From a bacterium (GTDB lineage Bacteria > Planctomycetota > UBA1135 > UBA2386): a stretch of DNA of 64,000 nt. Both the position numbers and the translations under genes were made by a program. The DNA is taken from positions 124,001 to 188,000 of the forward strand of contig JANSXC010000003.1 of assembly GCA_024743115.1 (NCBI GenBank), in the 5' to 3' direction. The notes under the pieces were generated by a model that had not been told where the DNA came from, did no database searches, and saw only the letters and a list, made by a program, of their open reading frames with translations. Positions within the stretch are counted from its first letter, which is position 1. Every line of letters starts with the position of its first letter. Shown here in pieces: positions 24,788 to 31,846 of the stretch.

Positions 24788-25201
24788 TCAGATAACGGTC
24801 TGCGACGTCGAGTTCGCCATGCGGCGACGAGCGACGGCCTCGGCCGACTGGTAGCTCTTGAGCTTGTTGTAGAGCGTCTTGGTATCGATACCGAGGATGC
24901 GCGCGGCGCGCGTCTTGTTGCCGCCGGTCGAAGCGAGCACGCGATGGATGTGGCGCTTCTCGATCTCCGCGAGCGGCAGCTGCAGCACTTCTTCGGCATC
25001 CGTCTCGGACACGAGCTGCTGAAGCGCCTGCGACGGCTCTGCAACGACGAGGTCGTACTCGGCGCCCTGAAGGCGGCCGCGAAGTTCATCGAGCGACGAG
25101 CAGTTGCTCGTGAGGCAGCCCCACTCGGCAGTGGCACGAGTCAGACTCGCGGCCGAGGGGTCGTTGGCGGAGTAGAGGAGCAAGCGTTTTCCGAGCGTCA
25201 T
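24788..25201 (-). CDS. Fis-type DNA-binding protein with degenerate receiver-like N-terminus
   Basis: A 137-residue protein. Residues 90-133 are an NtrC/Fis-type helix-turn-helix: IEKRHIHRVLASTGGNKTRA, followed by ARILGIDTKTLYNKLKSY. Residues 1-60 look like the first half of a response-regulator receiver (KRLLLYSANDPSAASLTRAT ... YDLVVAEP), but the chain is too short for the full five-strand fold and no phospho-acceptor Lys/Thr follow. No AAA+ sigma-54 activation domain is present, so it cannot activate sigma-54 in the classical way. The ATG has GGAGAA nine bases upstream. It is flanked on both sides by long gene-free stretches. Confidence 0.83.
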   Translation of the reverse strand: MTLGKRLLLYSANDPSAASLTRATAEWGCLTSNCSSLDELRGRLQGAEYDLVVAEPSQALQQLVSETDAEEVLQLPLAEIEKRHIHRVLASTGGNKTRAARILGIDTKTLYNKLKSYQSAEAVARRRMANSTSQTVI

Positions 25202-25528
25202 GGTGTTCGTTCTCCAGGCGCGCGGTGCACTGGCCGCCGACCTGGGCAAGAGGGGATCCGATCGATGTGGGGGCGTATCGTCTGCTACGTCATGTCGCCG
25301 AGGCCGTGAGCAGCCTTACGACTTTTTTCTGTTTCCTCCGGCGACCGGGAGTACTCGCGGAATTTGCTCGCGGCTCGGAATCGACCACCGAACCCCGCGT
25401 TGCGTCAGGTCCGAACCGCTGTGTCGAACGGACGATCTTCACACTCGGACGCGCCGTTCCGCACGTCGACAGCCCGCCGCGAGTCTGCGACGCGATCGCG
25501 CTTTCACCGCATCACGCGGTCGCCAGCC
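25202..25528. other. 327 bases without a recognisable gene upstream of the Fis-type regulator
   Basis: This stretch separates the Fis-type gene start from the end of the DUF4097 lipoprotein gene on the same strand. It contains the regulator's ribosome binding site and presumably its promoter. A T-run (ACTTTTTTCTG, 25319-25329) on the plus strand is not preceded by a clear hairpin. No credible coding frame was seen. Confidence 0.5.
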
Positions 25529-26467
25529 TCACTCGAAGCGCTTGCCGCCGAGCGAGAGGTGGCCCTTGCCCGTGCGCAACACGATCTTGGTGCGCTCGTC
25601 ACCGCGGGCGCCGGTCATCACAGCGCTGTATTGCGTCGGATGTTCGACGAGAAAACCGAAGCTGCTGCCACACTTGCCGATTCGTGCCCGGGCATCGAGC
25701 CGTAGTCCGGCAGTTGGCGGCACATAGCATTGGACCGTGCCCTCCCCCGTATCGAGTCGGACCTGCTCGCCCGGCTCGCGCACGAACACCTGCATGTCCC
25801 CGACCCCGGTCGTGATGTCCAGCTCACCGCGGTGATCGAAAGCGATCACGTTGCCGCGACCGGTCCTGGCGACGATCGAACCAGCACACCCCTCGAACCG
25901 CAGGTCACCGCGACCGGTCCGGACGGTCAGCGCGCCGGTGCGCTCCTTGGCCGTGACATGCCCGTTACGTTCGATCCGAATCTCGACCGGAATCGCGGCC
26001 GGCAGTTTCAGGCCGAGCTGCAGCGCGACCATGCTCCGCTGGGCTCCCTTCGGCGCGCGCGGGCCGGTCACGACGAGCGTCGCGGGATCGGCCGGATCGG
26101 GCGCCGCAGCCAGTTCGAGCGGGATCTTCTCGAGTTCGGCCAGGCTCTCCGCGGTATCGGCCGCTCGGCGCACGCCACCGCCGTACGAGATCGACCTATC
26201 TTCCTGTAAGTGCAGATTAACAGTGCCGTTATGCACTTCGACCCGAACCCGCTCGATGCCTTCGGCCAGCGGGATCTCACCTGCGAGCTCCTCGGTCGAG
26301 CGCTCCGACAGGTCCCCCGCGCAGCCCGTGAGCAGCACCGTCAGTCCGAATCCGACGATTCCAGACCCCCACCATCGCCCGGTCCAGGGGCGGTTGCCGC
26401 CGTTCGCGGAGCGGTTCCGCTGGGCCGATGGCGCGCTTCTGCCGATGACGACGGGAGATCGGTTCAT
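25529..26467 (-). CDS. DUF4097-type lipoprotein
   Basis: A 312-residue protein. It starts with an Arg-rich leader and a hydrophobic segment (GIVGFGLTVLLTGC); the lipobox LTGC near residue 50 predicts a lipid-anchored protein. The body is a beta-helix-like adhesin fold of the DUF4097 type, with repeating strands of about 10-20 residues (LTVRTGRGDLRFEGC, IVARTGRGNVIAFD, LDITTGVGDMQVFV). Such proteins often sit beside ECF sigma/anti-sigma modules. Here the sigma gene is 1.2 kb away across a divergent promoter region, so it could belong to the same response. Start context is weak; the ATG at 26467 gives the best signal peptide. Confidence 0.78.
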   Translation of the reverse strand: MNRSPVVIGRSAPSAQRNRSANGGNRPWTGRWWGSGIVGFGLTVLLTGCAGDLSERSTEELAGEIPLAEGIERVRVEVHNGTVNLHLQEDRSISYGGGVRRAADTAESLAELEKIPLELAAAPDPADPATLVVTGPRAPKGAQRSMVALQLGLKLPAAIPVEIRIERNGHVTAKERTGALTVRTGRGDLRFEGCAGSIVARTGRGNVIAFDHRGELDITTGVGDMQVFVREPGEQVRLDTGEGTVQCYVPPTAGLRLDARARIGKCGSSFGFLVEHPTQYSAVMTGARGDERTKIVLRTGKGHLSLGGKRFE

Positions 26468-26589
26468 ATTGAGATAACTCACTGCGAGTCGGCTTTTTCG
26501 CCGGTCTGGAGTTTCCTTTCCAGCCCCGCGTCGAAGGCCTCCTCGGCACCGACCGGAAATACCACGAGACCGCCACGTCAACGCCTCCC
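26468..26589. promoter_or_regulatory. Divergent promoter region between the DUF4097 lipoprotein and the Cys/Glu-rich secreted protein genes
   Basis: 122 bases from which two genes for exported proteins point outward. Transcription of both must begin here or inside it. I could not assign clear -35/-10 pairs; an ECF-type promoter recognised by the sigma factor encoded downstream is possible. Confidence 0.45.
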
Positions 26590-27612
26590 ATGCGCATCGC
26601 ACACCTGTTGCTCGTTCCAGCCCTGCTGACCGCCACGACCACGCTCGCCGCCCAGGAGTTCTCCAAGGCGCAGCGCGCCGAACTACGTCAGATCATCCGT
26701 GAAGAGATCCGGGCCGCGCTGCAGTCGCCCCACTCGGGCTCGCAGCAGGCAGCTCCGAAGAAGACCAAGCAGAAGAAGGGCATGACCGCCCTGCGCCTAC
26801 CTACCGCCGTGATCGAAACCTGCCCCGCACTGCAGGGTCAGAAGGCAATCACGGTCGAGACGAAACCGCAGATCGTCCACTTCTCGGATGGCAAGAAGGG
26901 CAGTTTCGCCTGGTCGACCGTCGCACCCGAGGTCGAGGTGCACGAAGTCCGCATCGACGGCAACGGCAAGGCCAGGGTCGTCGAACGCAAGGCGACGAAG
27001 ACCCGCAAGGCGAAGACGACGCGCAGGGCCAAGACGACCGATGGCGGCATGTTCGTGTTCGATGGCGACAGCGACTCGATCGCGATCCGCATCGACGGCG
27101 ACGCCATGACCAAGCTGCAGACGATCAAGCCGGCCGAGCTGCACGAGCTCCTGAAGCAGGCCCACGGCCATCATGGCTCGCAAAAGAAGAGCCATGGCAA
27201 CTCGCAGAAAGGCAAAGCCAAGAACGTCCGCACGATCATCCGCCACGGCGACGGTGACGACGTCGAAGTCATCGAACTGCACGGTGACGCGCTCCACGTT
27301 CTCGAAGGCAACAAGCTGAAGGCCCGCCTGCACGACAAGGAACTGGACCTGAAGAAGCTCGAACTCGACCTCGCCAAACTCGAGAAGAAACTCGCCAAGG
27401 TCATCGAGATCGAATGCGAGGAGTGTGAAGCCGAGTGCGAAGAGGAATGCGAAGAAGAGGAGTGCTGCGAGGAGTGTGAATCCGAGGAGTGCTGCGAAGC
27501 CGGCAAGAAGGCCGAGAACGTCGAGATCGAGATCGAGATCACCACGGAGCCGCGCCAGCACCGCCGGACGGAGATCAAGAAGATCAAGAACGCGCGCAAG
27601 CTGATGCGCTGA
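26590..27612 (+). CDS. Secreted Lys-rich protein with a Cys/Glu cluster, unknown function
   Basis: A 340-residue exported protein. Residues 1-21 are a clean signal peptide (MRIAHLLLVPALLTATTTLA). After a Lys-rich linker, residues 65-260 contain beta-rich segments alternating with basic runs (RKATKTRKAKTTRRAKT) and His-Gly-rich stretches (QAHGHHGSQKKSHGNSQKG). Residues about 245-272 form a heptad coiled coil. Residues 276-302 hold nine Cys among Glu residues in the pattern C-x2-C-x3-C-x3-C-x4-CC-x2-C-x4-CC. Basic residues follow. The Cys/Glu/His richness suggests metal binding or redox sensing outside the cytoplasm, but I know no family for it. It precedes an ECF sigma gene by 40 bases. Confidence 0.8.
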   Translation: MRIAHLLLVPALLTATTTLAAQEFSKAQRAELRQIIREEIRAALQSPHSGSQQAAPKKTKQKKGMTALRLPTAVIETCPALQGQKAITVETKPQIVHFSDGKKGSFAWSTVAPEVEVHEVRIDGNGKARVVERKATKTRKAKTTRRAKTTDGGMFVFDGDSDSIAIRIDGDAMTKLQTIKPAELHELLKQAHGHHGSQKKSHGNSQKGKAKNVRTIIRHGDGDDVEVIELHGDALHVLEGNKLKARLHDKELDLKKLELDLAKLEKKLAKVIEIECEECEAECEEECEEEECCEECESEECCEAGKKAENVEIEIEITTEPRQHRRTEIKKIKNARKLMR

Positions 27613-27652
27613 CCCACCCGCACGAACCCGCCTTACCAACCCGCCACGAGCG

Positions 27653-28213
27653 ATGACCACGAACGCGATGACGCAGGAGCCCGATCCCGTCACGATGGTC
27701 GCGTACCATCGCGCGCTGGCGGAGCACAGCGACGGCCTCAAGACCTACGCCACGCGCCTGCTTGGTGACTCGATCGCCGCCGAGGACGTGGCGCAGGACG
27801 CCTTCCTGGCGCTCTATCGCCACCTCAACCAGGTGCCGGCCGCTGCGTTCCGACCCTGGCTGTTCCGCGTCGCACGCAATCTCTGTCTCGACCAGCTGCG
27901 CCGGCGCAAGTTCAAGCTCAGCCTGTTCCGCGACCTGCAGAAGGACGACGACAACCCGTTCACGCCGAGTGACTGCGAGAACGTCGCGCCCGACGCAGTC
28001 GCCGAGACCAAGGAAGCCAACGCCGCAATCGAGAAGGCGATCGAAGAATTGCCGCTCAAGTTCCGGGAGGCCTTCCTGCTCTGCGAAGTCGAAGGTCTCA
28101 GCTACGAAGATGCTGCCGCCGTGATGGGCTGCCCCGTCAAGACGGTTTCCACCCGCCTGTTCCGCGCCCGCCAACGCTTCAAGTCGCTGGTGAGCCGACT
28201 GATCAAGGTCTGA
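27653..28213 (+). CDS. ECF RNA polymerase sigma factor
   Basis: A 186-residue sigma-70-family extracytoplasmic-function factor. Region 2 includes LLGDSIAAEDVAQDAFLALY (about residues 36-55) and PWLFRVARNLCLDQLRRRKF, where the -10 box is recognised. Region 4 is IEELPLKFREAFLLCEVEGL (about 126-145) then YEDAAAVMGCPVKTVSTRLF, the helix-turn-helix for the -35 box. Regions 1.1 and 3 are absent, as expected. It is followed after 31 bases by a zinc-finger anti-sigma gene, the usual arrangement, and preceded by the Cys/Glu-rich secreted protein, which may be a target. Confidence 0.94.
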   Translation: MTTNAMTQEPDPVTMVAYHRALAEHSDGLKTYATRLLGDSIAAEDVAQDAFLALYRHLNQVPAAAFRPWLFRVARNLCLDQLRRRKFKLSLFRDLQKDDDNPFTPSDCENVAPDAVAETKEANAAIEKAIEELPLKFREAFLLCEVEGLSYEDAAAVMGCPVKTVSTRLFRARQRFKSLVSRLIKV

Positions 28214-28244
28214 ACCCCCTCAGGATCTGGACTACTACACCGCG

Positions 28245-29405
28245 ATGAACTGCAACACTTGCCGCTACGAACTGTCGCAATGCCTCGACGGCCGCCTGCC
28301 GTCGGGTCGCCGCGCCGTCGTGATGCAGCACCTCGAGACGTGCGAAGCGTGCGCCGAGTTCTGGGAGGAGATGCAGGCTGCGCAGCGCCTGACGCTGCAG
28401 CTGCCGCGCGAAAGCGTGGGCGCCAACTTCCGTGACGGTCTCTGGGAACGTATCCGCGCCGGCGAAGGTACGCCGGACGCGATGTTCCACGAGCCGGTCC
28501 CCGTGCTGGCCAAGGTGCGCTACGCGCTGACGGGCGCCGCCGCCGCCGCCGCCACGCTGCTGTTCGGCCTGTGGCTCTACGAGGACCAGAACGAACGCTC
28601 GCTGCCGACGGCCCCCCGCATGGAACACGCGGCGGCGATCAACGACGGCGCCCCCGAGAATGCCGGAGCCGGCAACCAGAGAAGGATCGGGGCCGCGGGT
28701 TCGAGCCAGCGCCGGATCCGCGTCACGAGCGACGACGACGTCGAGCTGCGGGTCGGGTTCAAGCTCGACCACGTGCCGATGCTGTCGAACGCGCAGCCGC
28801 TCAACAGCGTGCTCGTTGCGCAGGAAACCGCGCGCCAGCTCGAGCAGCGCTACGCCTCGGTCGACAACTGGATCCGTCAGCTGCCGCAGGACACCCGCGG
28901 TCACAGCCCGCGTCGCCCGAACCAGCAACAGGTCAACAAGCAGCGAGTCATCGTCGAGCGAATCCTCGGTGACGTGAATGAGTTCCGCGCCTTGGCGGAG
29001 GTCCTGCTGGAGCTGCGCGATCACGACCGGCTGTCGTTCCGCGATCCGAAGGTCGGCACTCAGCTCGAGCTCGCGACGCACACGTTCCAGACCATGGGTC
29101 TGCAGAACAACCTGGACACGATCCAGCGCCTGGTCGCGCCAACGGTCCGCAAGAGCCCCCGGCTCAGCCGGATCACCGACTACATCGCGGTGACCCCGGC
29201 CGAACACACCGAGGAGCGGGAGATCATCCTGCACTTCAACCGCACGCGACCCGAAGTGTTCGGCAAGCTGTTCATCCACTTCGGCCAGCCCGACGCCCTT
29301 CAGTCCAGGTTCGGCCTGCCGAACCACAGCCGCGTGCTCTGGTTCCAGGGCGACTGCGGCCCGAACTACGTCCTCCCGCGCAGCATCGCCGAACGGGTCC
29401 GCTGA
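28245..29405 (+). CDS. Zinc-finger transmembrane anti-sigma factor with large exported domain
   Basis: A 386-residue protein. The N-terminus is a zf-HC2-type zinc-binding anti-sigma domain: CNTCRYELSQCLDGRLPSG, then HLETCEACAEFW with the H-x3-C-x2-C pattern. One membrane helix lies at about residues 86-108 (RYALTGAAAAAATLLFGLWL). The remaining about 280 residues are outside and helical, rich in Arg/Leu/Gln, without a known sensor motif; this domain is much larger than usual for the class. The gene follows the ECF sigma gene by 31 bases and almost certainly encodes its antagonist. Confidence 0.86.
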   Translation: MNCNTCRYELSQCLDGRLPSGRRAVVMQHLETCEACAEFWEEMQAAQRLTLQLPRESVGANFRDGLWERIRAGEGTPDAMFHEPVPVLAKVRYALTGAAAAAATLLFGLWLYEDQNERSLPTAPRMEHAAAINDGAPENAGAGNQRRIGAAGSSQRRIRVTSDDDVELRVGFKLDHVPMLSNAQPLNSVLVAQETARQLEQRYASVDNWIRQLPQDTRGHSPRRPNQQQVNKQRVIVERILGDVNEFRALAEVLLELRDHDRLSFRDPKVGTQLELATHTFQTMGLQNNLDTIQRLVAPTVRKSPRLSRITDYIAVTPAEHTEEREIILHFNRTRPEVFGKLFIHFGQPDALQSRFGLPNHSRVLWFQGDCGPNYVLPRSIAERVR

Positions 29406-29504
29406 GGCGGGGAGAATCCGCTCCCGGGGCCGAGCGTGCCCCGTCGAGTGCGGATTTCAGGGCGATTGCCGGGAGCCGGGCGCAACTCGGGGCCCCCGGG
29501 TCGC

Positions 29505-29510
29505 TACAGT
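29505..29510 (+). promoter_or_regulatory. Candidate -10 element of the HEAT/vWA gene
   Basis: TACAGT within CGCTACAGTAGG, 42 bases before the ATG at 29553 and in the only non-coding gap after the anti-sigma gene. It resembles GCTATAGT before etfB. Confidence 0.33.
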
Positions 29511-29552
29511 AGGCGGCCCTCTCCTGCGGCCGCCTGCCCGCCCTCCCCAGCC

Positions 29553-31457
29553 ATGTTCGCACCCCTCCTCGCCACGGTGTTCACCGTGGCCACCCCGGCA
29601 TCCTCGCTGCTCGCCACGGCTCCGCTCGCATCGAAGGCTCCGCCCTTCGTCACCCCTCACGAGGTGGCGATCCAGCCCGCGAACGAGAAGGCGGTCAAGG
29701 CGCTCAAGGCGTGGCTGAAGCGCTACCGCGGCGGCAAGATCAACATCTTCTCGGACGCCTACATCAGGCGCGTCCCACTCCAGATGGACTGGCGCGAGCA
29801 CGAGATCGTGGCGAAGGAATCGTTCGCCGTGAAATACGGCCTGGCGCCCAAGGCCGGCCTCGCCGACTCGACGTGGAAGGGTGACCTCGAGGTCATCGGC
29901 AGCGCTGTCGTCGGCGTCGACTCGGTCGAAGCGGCCACGCTGCTCGTCGAGCTGGCATCGATCGGCTTCGAAAAGGCGAAGTACACCCGCGAGCAGGCAC
30001 CACACGTCGTGCGCGACCTCGGCGAGAAGTGGCTGGGCAAAGTGAAGGGCGACACCGCACGCCAGCAGGTCGTGCTGATTGCGACGGGCGGCGTCAAGCT
30101 GCGCGGCAAGATCGCGGTGCCAATGCGCGGCGCGGCGCTCCGCGGGCTCGGACACTACGACGAGCTGAAGTATCGCCAGGCGATCGAGAGTCAGCTGAAG
30201 AGCCCGGAGGCCATCCTGCGCTTCCACGCTGCGGAGACGCTCGGGAGCCTCGCGAACGAGACCTCGTCGAACGCGCTGATCAAGGCACTCGAGGGCGAGA
30301 CGGATGATCAGGCGCTCGCCGCAATCGTCGACGGCCTGCGCAAGATCTACGCGGGCTACCTGCCGAAGCTCAGCGACGAGGATCCGCCGGCAGGCGACTC
30401 GCCAGAAAACGGTGACAGCAGCGAAGGCGACAGTGGCAAGACCGCCGAACCAGTCAAGAAGCCCAAGGCGACCGCTCGCACGCTGCCGGCATCGTCGACG
30501 TTCGCCGTGCGCGCGGCGCTGGGGCGTCTCGGCCAGACCACCTGGCGCGGCGACATGGCCATCCTCCGCCTGCTCGACGACATTCGCAGCAAGGACGCGA
30601 TTCCGGCCCTCATCAGCGTGCTCGAGACCTACCGCGACAACCCGGACATGGTGAAGAACGGCAAGCTGTCGAGCCTCGTGAAGCATCGCTGCCACGAGCT
30701 GCTCGTGCAGATGACCGGCGCCGTGTTCCCCGCGTCGCAGCCCGACAAGTGGCGCGACCTGTGGACCAAGGAGCAGGACAAGATCGACGTCCGTCAGCGC
30801 CACGGCGTCAAGACGGCGGCGACGACCGTCGCCAGCGGCTTCTGCGGCATCCCCGTCGAGGGCTCACGGGTCGTCTTCATCCTCGACCTCTCGGGCAGCA
30901 TGAAGTTCGCGATGAAGCGCAAGGACGGCGACGACTCGACGCGCATGGACTATGCGCGTCGCGAACTCGAACTCGCGATGAACTCGATCTCCGACCAATC
31001 GGCGTTCAACCTCATCACGTTCGACGGCAGCGACGAAGCCGAGGTCTGGAACAAGAAGCTGGTGCCCGCGACGCCGCGCAACCGCGAGAAGTTCATCAAG
31101 CACCTGCACAAGCTCGAGCCGGACGGCGGCACCAACCTCTGGAGCTCCCTCGAAGCGGCGCTCGAGATCAGCCGCATGACCTACGGCGACACCTACGAGA
31201 AAGTCGTCGACGAGATCTTCCTGCTGTCGGACGGCGCGCCGTCCGCCGGCGAAGTACTCGACCCGGTCGAGATCCTTCGCCTGGTCAAGGAGGCCAACCG
31301 CTTCGCGAAGGTGCGCATCAACACGGTGTTCATCAGCAGCGAAGAGCCCGAGGACAGGCGGCGCCGCAACGACACCCCGTGGATGGACGAGATCAAGCCG
31401 GAAGAGCTCATGCGCCGACTCGCCAAAGAGAACGGCGGCAAGTGCGTCATTCTCTGA
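29553..31457 (+). CDS. Secreted HEAT-repeat and von Willebrand A domain protein
   Basis: A 634-residue protein with an N-terminal signal peptide (MFAPLLATVFTVATPASSLL). Residues about 170-420 are HEAT-like helical repeats (LRFHAAETLGSLANETSSNA, IPALISVLETYRDNPDM), split by an acidic, disordered linker (GDSPENGDSSEGDSGK). Residues about 430-634 are a von Willebrand A domain with an intact metal-ion adhesion site: DLSGS (DxSxS) after VVFIL, Thr in PDGGTNLWS, and Asp in FLLSDGAPSAG. It probably binds protein partners at the cell surface or in the periplasm through a metal ion. The ATG at 29553 gives the signal peptide directly. Confidence 0.88.
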   Translation: MFAPLLATVFTVATPASSLLATAPLASKAPPFVTPHEVAIQPANEKAVKALKAWLKRYRGGKINIFSDAYIRRVPLQMDWREHEIVAKESFAVKYGLAPKAGLADSTWKGDLEVIGSAVVGVDSVEAATLLVELASIGFEKAKYTREQAPHVVRDLGEKWLGKVKGDTARQQVVLIATGGVKLRGKIAVPMRGAALRGLGHYDELKYRQAIESQLKSPEAILRFHAAETLGSLANETSSNALIKALEGETDDQALAAIVDGLRKIYAGYLPKLSDEDPPAGDSPENGDSSEGDSGKTAEPVKKPKATARTLPASSTFAVRAALGRLGQTTWRGDMAILRLLDDIRSKDAIPALISVLETYRDNPDMVKNGKLSSLVKHRCHELLVQMTGAVFPASQPDKWRDLWTKEQDKIDVRQRHGVKTAATTVASGFCGIPVEGSRVVFILDLSGSMKFAMKRKDGDDSTRMDYARRELELAMNSISDQSAFNLITFDGSDEAEVWNKKLVPATPRNREKFIKHLHKLEPDGGTNLWSSLEAALEISRMTYGDTYEKVVDEIFLLSDGAPSAGEVLDPVEILRLVKEANRFAKVRINTVFISSEEPEDRRRRNDTPWMDEIKPEELMRRLAKENGGKCVIL

Positions 31458-31475
31458 TCCGCCGCGACTGCCGAA

Positions 31476-31811
31476 TCACCGCGCCCGCTTCGGCTGGGGC
31501 GCGCTCTTTTTCGAGCGGCGGACGAGCGGCGCGCTGAACGCGAGCACCCCGCCGAGGACAATCAGGACCCACGCGGCGCGGTCCGATTCGTCGAGCGCCT
31601 CGGGCGGGATCTCGTGCATCGCCAAGGCCATACGCGTCTCGCCGCCCTGGAAGTAGAACGTGCCGCGGCCGATCGCGCGCCATAGCACGAACGTGTTCTC
31701 GACCTCGTTGCCGGCGTGGCGCGCGAGCGCGACCTGACCGTGGAGGGTGATGCCACAGCCGATCAGCACGCCGCCGAGCAGCACCATGAACCAGCGCATG
31801 CATGCGAGCAT
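31476..31811 (-). CDS. Small two-helix membrane protein, unknown function
   Basis: A 111-residue protein with a hydrophobic helix at each end (MRWFMVLLGGVLIGCGITL and AAWVLIVLGGVLAFSAPLV), a loop of about 60 residues between them and a basic tail (RRSKKSAPQPKRAR). Both termini would be cytoplasmic. The loop contains GTFYFQGGETRMALAMHEIP. I do not recognise the family. It converges on the vWA gene with 18 bases between stops, and is 35 bases downstream of the VIT/vWA gene on the same strand. A plus-strand terminator lies inside its 3' end. Confidence 0.68.
   Translation of the reverse strand: MLACMRWFMVLLGGVLIGCGITLHGQVALARHAGNEVENTFVLWRAIGRGTFYFQGGETRMALAMHEIPPEALDESDRAAWVLIVLGGVLAFSAPLVRRSKKSAPQPKRAR
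31481..31511 (+). terminator. Rho-independent terminator of the HEAT/vWA gene
   Basis: GCGCCC and GGGCGC form a 6-bp GC stem with a ten-base loop (GCTTCGGCTG), followed after two bases by TCTTTTT. It begins 24 bases past the vWA stop and lies within the 3' end of the converging small membrane-protein gene. Confidence 0.55.
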
Positions 31812-31846
31812 GACGCAAGGGTAGGCATGCCCGGCGGCGGGGTCGT

